Source: JASFWK01 sp050049355
GTDB taxonomy: Bacteria > Chloroflexota > Anaerolineae > B4-G1 > DUEL01
Direction: 5' to 3'
NCBI GenBank assembly: GCA_050049355.1
Contig: JASFWK010000002.1
Location: forward strand, 1 to 64,000
Length of the DNA stretch: 64,000 nucleotides
Position numbers and translations under genes: made by a program. Under the pieces are notes generated by a model. That model made no database searches. It saw nothing but the letters and a program-made list of their open reading frames with translations, and was not told where the DNA came from. This document shows positions 16,840-25,857 of the stretch, in pieces (position 1 is the stretch's first letter; each line of letters begins with the position of its first letter).

Positions 16840-18408
16840 CTACCGGCCACCGGCCAATGTACCACCGTAGCGCTCACGCAGCGCCCGGTGCAAGACCTTT
16901 CCCGACCCCGTCCTCGGCATCTCCTCGTGGGACGTGAAGTGGACCGCCTTGGGCACCTTGTAGGAAGCCACCTTGCCTTTGCAGAAGGCGGTGATTTCAT
17001 TCTCCCCGGGGGGACAGGCAGGGTCCTCGGGGACAACGACTGCTGTCACCGCCTCGCCCCACTTCGCGTGAGGCAAGCCAACGATCGCCACTTCCAAGAC
17101 GCCAGGGTGGGAACCAATCACTTTCTCCACTTCGCTGGGATAGACGTGCTCGCCGCCAGTGATGATCAGGTTGTCTTTCCGATCCACAATCTCATAGAAG
17201 CCGTCCTCATCGCGCCTGGCCATGTCGCCGGCGCTGAACCACTCTCCCCTGAACGAGCTGGCGGTCTTCTCGGGCAGCTTGTAGTACTCGTCAAAGAGCA
17301 TGGGCCCGCGGGAGTACAGCTCACCTACCTCCCCCACGCCCACCTCGTTCCCCTCCTCGTCCAGAACCTTGACGAAGTCTGTGCCCAGTGACTCGAAACC
17401 GATGGAGCCCAGCTTCCTCATCTGGTCCTCGGGCTTGAGCACAGTAACAATCCCTGCCTCCGTCGAGCCGTACGCCTCGTACAGCTCGACGCCTGGGAAG
17501 AAGTCCATTATCGCCAACTTCATGTCCTTCCTCGCCGGGGCTGAGGAGCAGAGCAGCTTCCTCACGGAGCCCACATCGCGCTTTCTCGCCTCTTCCGACA
17601 CGTTCAAGATGAGGCTGTAGTGGGTCGGGATGAGCGAGATGAATGTGATCTTCTCCCTCTCTATGATCTCCAGGATCTCATCGGCGTCGAAGGATCGTGC
17701 TGGATGGATATAGGCACTTCCCCCGATGTACGTGAAGGTGAAGGTGAAGAAGGTGGAGTTGATGTGACACAGCGGCATGATGTTCAGACATACATCATGC
17801 TCGTTGAAGCCGAAGTCGACTGCGTTGATGAGATAGAAGGCAATGTGTGACTCGTGGGAGCGCACGACTCCCTTGGGCTTACCGGTGGTCCCCGACGTGT
17901 AGATCAGAATCCAGGTGTCCTCCGGCTCTACCTTCACCTCCGGCTCGCTCTCTGGAGCGCCGCGTATGAACTCTTCGTACGCCCTGTATCCCTCCGTCTC
18001 TTCACCTACGACGATGTAGTTGTCCGGCCCTATGTTTGTCAGCTTCGACCTTATGGCATCCACGGCTGGCGCAAACTCGTCGTGTACGATCAGTACCTCG
18101 GCATCTGAATTGCCAACTATGTACTCTACCTCTGAGCCGACCAAGCGGAAGTTGATGGGCACGATGACGAGTCCCGTTTTCGCCGTAGCCAGGTAGACCT
18201 CCACGATCTCGATGCTGTTCTCAAGGAGAACTGCGACCTTGTCTCCCTTGCTCAAGCCCAGCGAGAGAAGGCGGTGAGCCAGCCTGTTGACTCGGCTGTT
18301 CAGCTCTGGATACGTGAAACTCCTCGCGCTGTCTCTCAGCGCTGTCGTGTTCGGGAACTTCTTCGCATTTACCTTGAGTGCTTGGCCAAGATTCATCCAG
18401 TGGGCCAT
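16840..18408 (-). CDS. AMP-forming acyl-CoA ligase
   Basis: A 522-residue adenylate-forming ligase: A3 motif LIYTSGTTGKPKGVV near residue 165, A5 YGSTEAG, A7/A8 GDMARRDEDGFYEIVDRKDN and catalytic Lys in RTGSGKVLHRA. Its length matches medium-chain/aryl acyl-CoA ligases rather than acetyl-CoA synthetase. It forms the acyl-AMP and then the CoA thioester of an organic acid. Given the cluster it is a good candidate for benzoate- or other aryl-CoA ligase, competing for that role with the gene at 7701-9668. Substrate cannot be decided by eye. Confidence 0.87.
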   Translation of the reverse strand: MAHWMNLGQALKVNAKKFPNTTALRDSARSFTYPELNSRVNRLAHRLLSLGLSKGDKVAVLLENSIEIVEVYLATAKTGLVIVPINFRLVGSEVEYIVGNSDAEVLIVHDEFAPAVDAIRSKLTNIGPDNYIVVGEETEGYRAYEEFIRGAPESEPEVKVEPEDTWILIYTSGTTGKPKGVVRSHESHIAFYLINAVDFGFNEHDVCLNIMPLCHINSTFFTFTFTYIGGSAYIHPARSFDADEILEIIEREKITFISLIPTHYSLILNVSEEARKRDVGSVRKLLCSSAPARKDMKLAIMDFFPGVELYEAYGSTEAGIVTVLKPEDQMRKLGSIGFESLGTDFVKVLDEEGNEVGVGEVGELYSRGPMLFDEYYKLPEKTASSFRGEWFSAGDMARRDEDGFYEIVDRKDNLIITGGEHVYPSEVEKVIGSHPGVLEVAIVGLPHAKWGEAVTAVVVPEDPACPPGENEITAFCKGKVASYKVPKAVHFTSHEEMPRTGSGKVLHRALRERYGGTLAGGR

Positions 18409-18421
18409 GGCTACCTCCCCA

Positions 18422-20500
18422 CTATATGCCTATCCGAGCGTCCACAACAAGAGCCTGATCCGCATATGCGATGACGGGATTCAAATCCATTTCTTGAATC
18501 ACAGGCAGGTCAGTGACAAGCTGAGAGATGCGCTGGATGATATCTATGATCGCTCCCTCGTCCACTCCCTTCCGTCCCCGCACCCCCTTCAGCAAGGGAG
18601 CTGCCTTGATGGAGGCAAGCATCTCCTGCGCCTCGACCGCTGTGATCGGCGAGAGCTTGAAGACGACATCTTCCAGGATCTCGACGGAGATGCCACCGAT
18701 TCCAAACATGATCAGGTGTCCAAGGCCCTCCTTCGCTTTCGCCCCTACGATAACCTCCACACCATCGGGGAGGTACTTCTGGACGAAGAACCTCGGGGCG
18801 TCGGCTGCCAACCTCTCTCCCATCTCTTCCACCACAGAACGGACAGCATCACCGTCCTTCACGTCGACTGCTACGCCGCCGACATCGGTCTTGTGCACAA
18901 TTGTCTCAGCGTCGGCCTTGATCACTACAGGAAAACCAATCTCGGCAGCGGCCTCTTCGGCCTCCTGGGCGTTGTTCGCTATCCTCCATTCGGCAGTGGG
19001 GATGCCGTAGGCAGCCAGAATCTGGTAAACCTCGGTGGCGGAGAGACTCTCCCGGCCGGTCTCTCCTGCTTCCAGCAAGATACCCTCCGCCTTACCCTTG
19101 TCCACATCGTCAAACCGCCTCACCTCACCGACCTCGTGGGAACGGATCTTGTGATACCGAGTCAAAGCAGCAAGCGCCCTTGCTGCCCTCCCCGGTAAGC
19201 TGTAGCACGGGACACCCCCGTCCCGCAGAGTCCTCAAGGTCTCCGCCCACTGGTGCTTGTCCGTCATCAAGTTACAGATGATGGGCTTCCTTCCCTCCTC
19301 GTTCACCTGAGCAATCTCTCTGGCAATGCTGTCCGTATCCACGAAGAACGGCGTGACGAAGTTGATGTAGAGGCTGTCGATGTGCGCCTCATCCATCATC
19401 ACGTCCAACGCAGCCCGGAAATGTTCAGCTCCAGCAGTGGCGAGTACGTCTACAGGATTGCCGACTGCCGCTTCCGGGAATAACCTCCCTCGCAGAATCT
19501 CCTTCGCTCTGTCAGAGAGGGGAGGGATCTCCAATCCGGCGCCTACGAGGACATCTGTCGCAATGACTGCGGGACCTCCCGTGTTCGTTATCATACCCAC
19601 GCGGTTGCCCCGGGCAACGGGCTGAGAGGCAAAGGCCGTAGCCGCTTGACAGAGCTCTCCTTCATCTCTGAACAAGAGTATCCCTGCCTTCTCGAAGATG
19701 ACGTCGGTAGCGATATCCACTTTGGCGAGACCGCCTGTGTGGGAAGCCGCTGCCTTCGCTCCCTCCTCCGTGCGGCCTGCTTTCATGGCAAGTACAGGCT
19801 TCTTGGCCGTCACTTCCTTGGCAACCTGCAGGAACGTCGCTGGATCCCTAAGAGCTTCGACGTACAGCACGATCACCCGCGTCCCGTCATCATCGCCATA
19901 GTATTCCAGGATCTCCGGAATCGTGACATCGCAGGCATTCCCGTTGGAGGCATACATCCGTGTTCCGACACCCGCCTCGGAGAAGGCCTGATGGATTACC
20001 TCGGCTACGCCGCCGCTCAGAGCGACGATCGAGATGGATCCCGGCTCTGGTCTTGTGAATGTGAAGTTGCAGTACGCGCGCACCTCAGGATCTGTGTTGA
20101 TGATCCCCTGGCAATTTGGGCCGAATACTCTGATGCCGGCCTCCTCAGCCCTGGCCAGGCAATCCTCCTCTATGGCCGCACCCTCGGGACCGACCTCGGC
20201 GAAGCCCCCACCATTGAGGATGACGAACTTGACCCCCTTCTTTCCGCAGTCTTCAATCGCCTGAGGCACGAACCTGGCAGGGATGACAATGTGGACAACG
20301 TCGACATCGGTCGGAACCTCCAGGATCGATGGATACGCCTTGATGCCCTGAATCTCGTCCGCCTTGGGATTCACCGGGTAGATTGGCCCTTTGAACCCGA
20401 ACTCCAGAAGGTTCTTGACAATCCTATTGCCTATCGAGAGTTCCTTCGTGGATGCACCGATGACTGCCACCGACCTAGGGTTGAACAGTGCGTCCAGCAT
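18422..20500 (-). CDS. ADP-forming acyl-CoA synthetase (fused alpha-beta)
   Basis: A 692-residue NDP-forming acyl-CoA synthetase. The N-terminal CoA-binding domain starts FNPRSVAVIGAS. The succinyl-CoA-synthetase-like middle holds the phospho-His motif ASHTGGLA near residue 255. The C-terminal third is an ATP-grasp domain (FPVVIKADAETIVHKTDVGG). It turns acyl-CoA, ADP and phosphate into free acid and ATP, the usual energy-saving step of fermentation. ATG 20500 is set by GAGGAG ten bases upstream; it begins one base after the stop of the HgdB-like gene, implying coupling. This may yield ATP from acyl-CoA products of the dehydratase route. Confidence 0.9.
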   Translation of the reverse strand: MLDALFNPRSVAVIGASTKELSIGNRIVKNLLEFGFKGPIYPVNPKADEIQGIKAYPSILEVPTDVDVVHIVIPARFVPQAIEDCGKKGVKFVILNGGGFAEVGPEGAAIEEDCLARAEEAGIRVFGPNCQGIINTDPEVRAYCNFTFTRPEPGSISIVALSGGVAEVIHQAFSEAGVGTRMYASNGNACDVTIPEILEYYGDDDGTRVIVLYVEALRDPATFLQVAKEVTAKKPVLAMKAGRTEEGAKAAASHTGGLAKVDIATDVIFEKAGILLFRDEGELCQAATAFASQPVARGNRVGMITNTGGPAVIATDVLVGAGLEIPPLSDRAKEILRGRLFPEAAVGNPVDVLATAGAEHFRAALDVMMDEAHIDSLYINFVTPFFVDTDSIAREIAQVNEEGRKPIICNLMTDKHQWAETLRTLRDGGVPCYSLPGRAARALAALTRYHKIRSHEVGEVRRFDDVDKGKAEGILLEAGETGRESLSATEVYQILAAYGIPTAEWRIANNAQEAEEAAAEIGFPVVIKADAETIVHKTDVGGVAVDVKDGDAVRSVVEEMGERLAADAPRFFVQKYLPDGVEVIVGAKAKEGLGHLIMFGIGGISVEILEDVVFKLSPITAVEAQEMLASIKAAPLLKGVRGRKGVDEGAIIDIIQRISQLVTDLPVIQEMDLNPVIAYADQALVVDARIGI

Positions 20501-20501
20501 T

Positions 20502-21749
20502 TTATCTGCGCTCCTCAAGCTGCTCCATGAAGGCCTCTATATTCGTCTCGGTCCGCTCATCAGAGAGACACCTCAGATCGTTCAGATCCCCGTCTATGAT
20601 CAGACTGGGTATACCGGTCTCCTTCTCGAGCCGCTGCGGCATACCGTAGTTGCTGTTCGAGTTATTCGGACAGGTCCGGGCATTGTGGTAGATGATGCCG
20701 TCAACCTTGAAGTAGTCCACCATCTCCTTTATGTATCTCTGCTTGGCCTCATCTGACCGCACGATAAACAACTCCGTGTAGGCCCTTGCCATGCTGGTGA
20801 ACGGATCCGCAGCGTCAAAAGCAGAGAATATCCAGCTGTTGCAGTAGGTGGATGCCAGGACACACGCTTTGAGTCTGGCAAACAACACGGAGTGCACCCT
20901 CAGTCTGCCCCAGATCGGCATGCCCTCCCAATAGATCCTGAAGCGCTCGTTATCCACGGCCCCGACCTGGTTCTCAACTCTCTCCTCCAGCTCTGCAAGC
21001 AGTGTCCTGTAATAGTCCACTGCCCCCTGGGTTCCTCTGCCCACCACTGCGGGCCCCATAAGCGTCGTGCCATCGAAGAAGGTCAAGGGAGACGGAACTG
21101 CGGCCGCCGTATCCAGCACTTTCTTCCATAGATCAGAGCACTCCCGGGAGAGCGCCACCACTCTCTTGAGTTCTTCCATCTCAAACTGGTTAGCCGATAT
21201 CTCCTCCAGAGGCTCAATCATCTGCTCCATCTGCCTGGCTACGGAGGAAACGTGGCTCTCGGTAACCTGCCCAATCCCTCTATGGGTATGAATGCCGATC
21301 AGTGGAGCCTCAAACTCCCTCGCATACCACGCAAACCAGTCCTGAATATCCCGACACTGGTTGGTGTTGAAGACCAACACATCCGGCCTGGGTATGCCTT
21401 CGATCCCCTCGTAGGCTCTTGCAAGCGGTGTCACCCCTTGGACGTAGGCGCCGATGTCGGCCGTCAGGTATGAACAGATCTCCGGTGAATAGCCAAGGGC
21501 ATTGGCGTGGGGTATGAGGTCTGTGGCCATGCGGGTGGCACCCAACATCGCCGAGTGAGTCTCAGGGAAATAGACCAGAAAGCCCATAGCCCTCAGTATC
21601 TCGGCCGGGCCCACGCTTGAGCACCACGCCACCTTCCGGTCACCTGTCCTTGATGCGTGGTCAAGTTCATAGTAGTAGTCAGCCATGAACTTCTTCATCT
21701 CGCCAGCTGCCCTGATCTTCTTTCTCCTGCCCTTCCGCTCTTCAGACAT
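20502..21749 (-). CDS. HgdB/BcrB-family dehydratase, single component
   Basis: A 415-residue protein of the 2-hydroxyacyl-CoA dehydratase D-component family. Recognisable features are the N-terminal KVAWCSSVGPAEILRAMGF, a mid Cys (NTNQCRDIQDW) and the C-terminal VDGIIYHNARTCPNNSN followed by PSLIIDGDLND. These Cys are candidate 4Fe-4S ligands. Typical dehydratases and benzoyl-CoA reductases need two such subunits, but here only one is encoded, as in double-cubane cluster proteins. The HgdC-like ATPase at 14910-15683 is the likely activator. ATG 21749 with AGGGGGAGCT upstream. It may remove water from, or reduce, an acyl-CoA. Confidence 0.83.
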   Translation of the reverse strand: MSEERKGRRKKIRAAGEMKKFMADYYYELDHASRTGDRKVAWCSSVGPAEILRAMGFLVYFPETHSAMLGATRMATDLIPHANALGYSPEICSYLTADIGAYVQGVTPLARAYEGIEGIPRPDVLVFNTNQCRDIQDWFAWYAREFEAPLIGIHTHRGIGQVTESHVSSVARQMEQMIEPLEEISANQFEMEELKRVVALSRECSDLWKKVLDTAAAVPSPLTFFDGTTLMGPAVVGRGTQGAVDYYRTLLAELEERVENQVGAVDNERFRIYWEGMPIWGRLRVHSVLFARLKACVLASTYCNSWIFSAFDAADPFTSMARAYTELFIVRSDEAKQRYIKEMVDYFKVDGIIYHNARTCPNNSNSNYGMPQRLEKETGIPSLIIDGDLNDLRCLSDERTETNIEAFMEQLEERR

Positions 21750-21818
21750 AGCTCCCCCTACCTGTGAGCACGCAGCGTCCCCTCGCCTGACTACCAACGA
21801 CTGGCCACCGACCTCAGT

Positions 21819-23696
21819 CTACTCTCCCTTGAACTCCGGCTTCCTTCGCTCCAGGAATGCCGTCATTCCTTCCTTCTGATCCTCAGTGCCAAAGGTCGAA
21901 ACCACAGCCTCCAATTCGAAGGCCAGACCGTCATCCAGGCCTCTCTGCAGCGCCTGATTGATGGCTTTCTTGGCTTTCGCCACGGCGACCGGTCCCTGCC
22001 TGGCGATGCGTTCCGCCAGTCGCAGCGCCTCCGTCATCAGCTGCTGGGGCGACACCACTCGGTTGACCAGCCCGATGTTCTCCGCTTCGCCAGCGCTGAT
22101 CTGACCGCCGGTGAAGATCAACTCACACGCTCGGCCCTTGCCGATCAACCGCGTCGCCCGCTGCGTTCCACCGAGGCCGGGGAAGATCCCCAGACCCACC
22201 TCCGGGAAGCCCAACCGTGCCTCGGTCGAAGCCAGGCGAATATCGCAGGCCAATGCCAGCTCCAGCCCCCCACCCAACGCGAAGCCGTTAATGGCAGCAA
22301 TGACTGGTTTCTCCAGCCTCTCAATATCGTTCATCACCCCCTGCCCAAAGATAGTGAACTGCCGAATTTGGTCCCGATCTTTGGCCAGCATTGCCCGGAT
22401 GTCCGCCCCAGCGACAAAGGCTGGTCCCACCCCAGTGATAACCACCGCCCGCACCGTCGGATCGTCTCGCACCCCCGCGATGGCCTCCTTGAGCTCTCGC
22501 AGCACTTTCTCGTTCAGAGCGTTCATCGCCTGCGGTCTGCTCATGGTGATGGTGGCAATGCCGTCTTCCACGTCCAGTTTCACGTCCCGCAGCACCCAAG
22601 ACGCGCCCGCTTTGACCTGCTTGGCCATGAGCTCCGGAACGGTGAACGCTTCGTACCGTGCAGCCAACTGCTCCACCAGTTCCAGCGCCCGGTCCAGACC
22701 GAGATCGTTCATCATCCCAAAGGGTCCCCGCGCCCAGCGCAGCCCAACCAGCGCTCCCCGGTCGGTGTCCTCGACGCTGGTCACACCCTCCTCCACCAGC
22801 TGCGCAGCTACGCCGAAGACAACGCCCAGCAATCGCCCGCCGACCTCCTCCTTGGCTGCCTCGTCGACCTCCCCCTCCAGTTCCCACTCCCGCCCGGCTT
22901 CAAACTGAGCAGCCAGGGCGGCAGCAGGAGCGTAGAACTCACCCAGCTCCTGGGCCAACGAGCTGGCCGAGTGGTAGGCGATGGGGATACCGGTGGCATT
23001 CATCAGCGCAAACGGCCCCATACCGATGCGGAAGGTCTCGCGGGCGGCCTCGTCGATCGTGGGGATGTTTGCCAAGCCCTCATCCAACATTCGCGCCGCC
23101 TCATTCAGCCAAGGGACAAAGAAGCGGTTGACAGCAAAGCCCGGCGCATCCCCGACCACGATAGGAACCTTGCCCGTGGCACGCCCAAAGACCAGCAGTG
23201 TCTCCAACACCTCGGCGGCGGTCTCCTCAGCTTCGACGATCTCGAGCAGCTGGTTGATGACGGGAGGATAGAAGTAGTGAAGTCCAGCGACTCTCTCCGG
23301 CCGGCCCGTAGCAGCCGCCATCTCAGCGATGGAAAGGGACGAAGTGTTACTCGCGAAGATCGTATCCGCGTGACAGAGGCGATCCAGGCTTCCAAACAAC
23401 TCCTGCTTGGCCTGCAGATCCTCGAAGATGGCCTCGATCACCAGATCGCAGTCGGCCAAATCAGCCAGATCGGTCGTGCCGCTGATGCACGCCCAGGTCG
23501 CGTCTCGCCTGGCCTGAGTCAGCTTGTTCTTCGCCACTCCCTTGTCCAGGAAAGCGCTGATGCGACCCAGCCCCTTCTCCAGCAGCTCCTCGTCTAATTC
23601 GCGCACGATGGTGTCGTAGCCTGCCTGGGCCGCGACCTGGGCAATGCCTGCCCCCATCAGGCCGCACCCGATTACTCCCACTTTCTTGATGGCCAT
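21819..23696 (-). CDS. Fused 3-hydroxyacyl-CoA dehydrogenase / enoyl-CoA hydratase
   Basis: A 625-residue bifunctional beta-oxidation enzyme. Residues 1-180 are the NAD domain (GVIGCGLMGAGIAQ), 180-370 the dehydrogenase C-terminal domains (PGFAVNRFFVPWLNEA), and 375-625 a crotonase domain (oxyanion loop AFVAGADI, GFALGGGLELA, catalytic Glu in PEVGLGIFPG). The dehydrogenase comes first, the reverse of FadB. This order is known from archaeal and some anaerobic enzymes. It could hydrate and oxidise the C7 or C4 intermediates made after ring opening (3-hydroxypimelyl-CoA or crotonyl-CoA). Confidence 0.92.
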   Translation of the reverse strand: MAIKKVGVIGCGLMGAGIAQVAAQAGYDTIVRELDEELLEKGLGRISAFLDKGVAKNKLTQARRDATWACISGTTDLADLADCDLVIEAIFEDLQAKQELFGSLDRLCHADTIFASNTSSLSIAEMAAATGRPERVAGLHYFYPPVINQLLEIVEAEETAAEVLETLLVFGRATGKVPIVVGDAPGFAVNRFFVPWLNEAARMLDEGLANIPTIDEAARETFRIGMGPFALMNATGIPIAYHSASSLAQELGEFYAPAAALAAQFEAGREWELEGEVDEAAKEEVGGRLLGVVFGVAAQLVEEGVTSVEDTDRGALVGLRWARGPFGMMNDLGLDRALELVEQLAARYEAFTVPELMAKQVKAGASWVLRDVKLDVEDGIATITMSRPQAMNALNEKVLRELKEAIAGVRDDPTVRAVVITGVGPAFVAGADIRAMLAKDRDQIRQFTIFGQGVMNDIERLEKPVIAAINGFALGGGLELALACDIRLASTEARLGFPEVGLGIFPGLGGTQRATRLIGKGRACELIFTGGQISAGEAENIGLVNRVVSPQQLMTEALRLAERIARQGPVAVAKAKKAINQALQRGLDDGLAFELEAVVSTFGTEDQKEGMTAFLERRKPEFKGE

Positions 23697-23747
23697 TATC
23701 GCTCCTCCCCTGACGACAGTCAGCTGGCTAAGCTCTCCATCTACCGT

Positions 23748-24581
23748 CTACTGAGCACTCTCTAACCCCAGAATTCGTGCCGCGGTGCCCCCCAGGATCT
23801 GCTCCTTTGCCTCCTCCTTGAGCGGCAACCCACGTATAATCTCGATGTTGCGACCGATGTGCGGCATCCCCGGCCAGTCGGAGCCGAAGACAACCTTGTC
23901 CGCCACTCGCTCCAGCTCCGGAAAGTAGTCCATCAGCTTCTGCGGCGGCAAGCCCGAGATCTCCATGTAGACATTGGCGTGCAGCTTGGCCAGGAAGTAG
24001 GCCCGGTCGTACCAGAAACCCCGCCCGCTGTGTACCATCAGCAGCGTCAGGTCAGGGAAATCCACCGCCACGTCGTCGATGTACAGGGGATCACCGTACT
24101 TGAGGCGCGCCCCACGGAAGACGGAGGATCCTGTGTGGATCATCACCGGCACCCCGAGTTCCTGAGCCTTGGCGTAGAGCGGGTAGAGCCGACTGTCGTT
24201 GGCGTAGAAGTGCTGGTACGTGGGATAGAGCTTCATACCCCGGAACCCCATCTCCGTCACATAATACTCCAGCTCTTCGGCAAGGTCAGCCACCAGAAAG
24301 GGGTTGATGTTGCAGAAAGGGATGAGACAGTCTATGTCTCGACAGAGCTCAGCCACCCCCTCGTTGCTCATCGTTCCCGTGGTGATGGGACTGAGTTCAG
24401 CCAGCGCCACGGCGTAGTCCACACCGTTCTCGCGGAGGTAGGGCACGATCCCGTCCGGCGTCAGCACGCTCTTGACGAATGCCTCCGGGTCCGCGATCTG
24501 CGTCTTCATCCACTCGATGACCCAGGGATGCAGTTCGTGGTACAGACCGGCGTGGATGTGAAAGTCTACCACCAATCCCAC
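23748..24581 (-). CDS. Amidohydrolase-2 family TIM-barrel enzyme
   Basis: A 277-residue metal-dependent hydrolase or decarboxylase. The metal site is visible as HIH in VDFHIHAG at residues 7-9, a central His in MIHTGSS and a terminal Asp in VFGSDWPG. This family includes aromatic-acid decarboxylases (gamma-resorcylate, ACMSD) and lactonases. In a benzoyl-CoA cluster a decarboxylase feeding or draining hydroxylated aromatic acids is plausible, but a hydrolytic role in the lower pathway is equally possible. It lies between the Had gene and the dehydrogenase-hydratase fusion, in the same orientation. Confidence 0.8.
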   Translation of the reverse strand: MGLVVDFHIHAGLYHELHPWVIEWMKTQIADPEAFVKSVLTPDGIVPYLRENGVDYAVALAELSPITTGTMSNEGVAELCRDIDCLIPFCNINPFLVADLAEELEYYVTEMGFRGMKLYPTYQHFYANDSRLYPLYAKAQELGVPVMIHTGSSVFRGARLKYGDPLYIDDVAVDFPDLTLLMVHSGRGFWYDRAYFLAKLHANVYMEISGLPPQKLMDYFPELERVADKVVFGSDWPGMPHIGRNIEIIRGLPLKEEAKEQILGGTAARILGLESAQ

Positions 24582-24711
24582 GTCTGACGGTCCTTCCTCT
24601 CTAGGTCCTAAGTACAGCGCTCACGCTCACCAACTCGTCCGAGGAGCCACACGGGACCTCGCGCCCAACCAGCGATCCTGCGTTCGCCCTCCGCCAACAA
24701 GAGCTCACAGA

Positions 24712-25824
24712 CTATCCAAAGTCCGGCGTCAGGACAACGCGCCGTGTGAGCTTGCCAGCGTGTGCTTCCTCAAAGACCTCTTGGATCTCGCTCATCGGTC
24801 GGGTCTCTACGAAGGGCTCGATCTCGATGTGCCCACCCAGCACCAACTCCAGGGCGGCCGGATAGTGCTTGGGCAAGCAGCCCCAGGTCCCGATGATCTC
24901 GGCGTCAAAAGCCATAAGCCGCGAGAGGCAATACTCATTGACGTCGGTAGAGAACCCAATCCAGACCAGCTTGCCGACGAAGGACAACAAGCCAAGGGAG
25001 ATCTCCTGACCCGCCTTAGCCCCAGTTACCTCAAAGATCGTCCAGCCGAATCTGTGTGGCAGTCCTTGCCCCTTGCATAAGGCACGGAACTCATTCCGCA
25101 CCTCCTTGGCACTCTTGCCAGCCGAGTTGATAACATAGTCAGCGCCGTACTCCAGCATTCGTTCCAGCTTCTCCTGGCTGATGTCGACGCCGATCACCGT
25201 CCCAGCCCCAAATGCCTTGGCCATCTGGACGACGTACGTACCGACGCCGCCGGCCGCTCCGACGACGACCACCCGATCACCCGGCTGCAGGTCGGCGCGG
25301 ATGGCCGCCTGATACGGAGTCGTGATGGCGTCGGCCACAACCGCCAGCCGCTCCAAAGGCATGTCGCCTCGGCCTTCGACGACGCACAGGTCTGCTGCGG
25401 GCACGGGGATGTGACTTGAGAAGCCGCCGTAGGTACCAAGACTGTTGCCCGGCATCTTCTGCGCCAGACAGCGGTTGCCCCGGCCAGCCGCACAGATGGG
25501 ACAATCGTTGCAGGGCATCACCGCCGGGACGATGACCTCCTTGCCGACCCAGCTCTCCTCCCCAGCCACAACGCGGCCGCTGATCTCATGTCCCAGGGTC
25601 AGAGGGGGATCGCTCACCGTGGGCACCCCGTGGTAGAAGTAGCTCAGGTCGGTATGACATACGCCACAGCCAGCGATCTCGATCAGCACCTCGCCGGGCC
25701 GCAGTTCTGGCACCGGAACCGTCGCGCGCGCTAACTTCCCAGGCGTCTTCTCGCCCGTCTCCCTATCCCTCGTCCAGGGCTGCACCATCTGCCACGTCTG
25801 AATTGCGTCAGGTCTGCCTGCCAT
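24712..25824 (-). CDS. had: 6-hydroxycyclohex-1-ene-1-carbonyl-CoA dehydrogenase
   Basis: A 370-residue zinc alcohol dehydrogenase. The catalytic zinc site is GCGVCHTDLSYFYHGV near residue 53, the structural zinc Cys are in CNDCPICAAGRGNRC, and the NAD fold is VVVGAAGGVGTYVVQMA. The WTIFEVTGAKAGQE region and gene context fit Had/BzdX, which oxidises the hydrated dienoyl-CoA to the 6-oxo compound with NAD+. It lies 33 bases downstream of the Oah gene, the next enzyme of the pathway, so the two steps are genetically coupled. Annotation from sequence alone could confuse it with another medium-chain dehydrogenase, but the context is decisive. Confidence 0.9.
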   Translation of the reverse strand: MAGRPDAIQTWQMVQPWTRDRETGEKTPGKLARATVPVPELRPGEVLIEIAGCGVCHTDLSYFYHGVPTVSDPPLTLGHEISGRVVAGEESWVGKEVIVPAVMPCNDCPICAAGRGNRCLAQKMPGNSLGTYGGFSSHIPVPAADLCVVEGRGDMPLERLAVVADAITTPYQAAIRADLQPGDRVVVVGAAGGVGTYVVQMAKAFGAGTVIGVDISQEKLERMLEYGADYVINSAGKSAKEVRNEFRALCKGQGLPHRFGWTIFEVTGAKAGQEISLGLLSFVGKLVWIGFSTDVNEYCLSRLMAFDAEIIGTWGCLPKHYPAALELVLGGHIEIEPFVETRPMSEIQEVFEEAHAGKLTRRVVLTPDFG

Positions 25825-25857
25825 CTTCTGGCCTCCCCTCTCGTCTACCCTGTGCGC

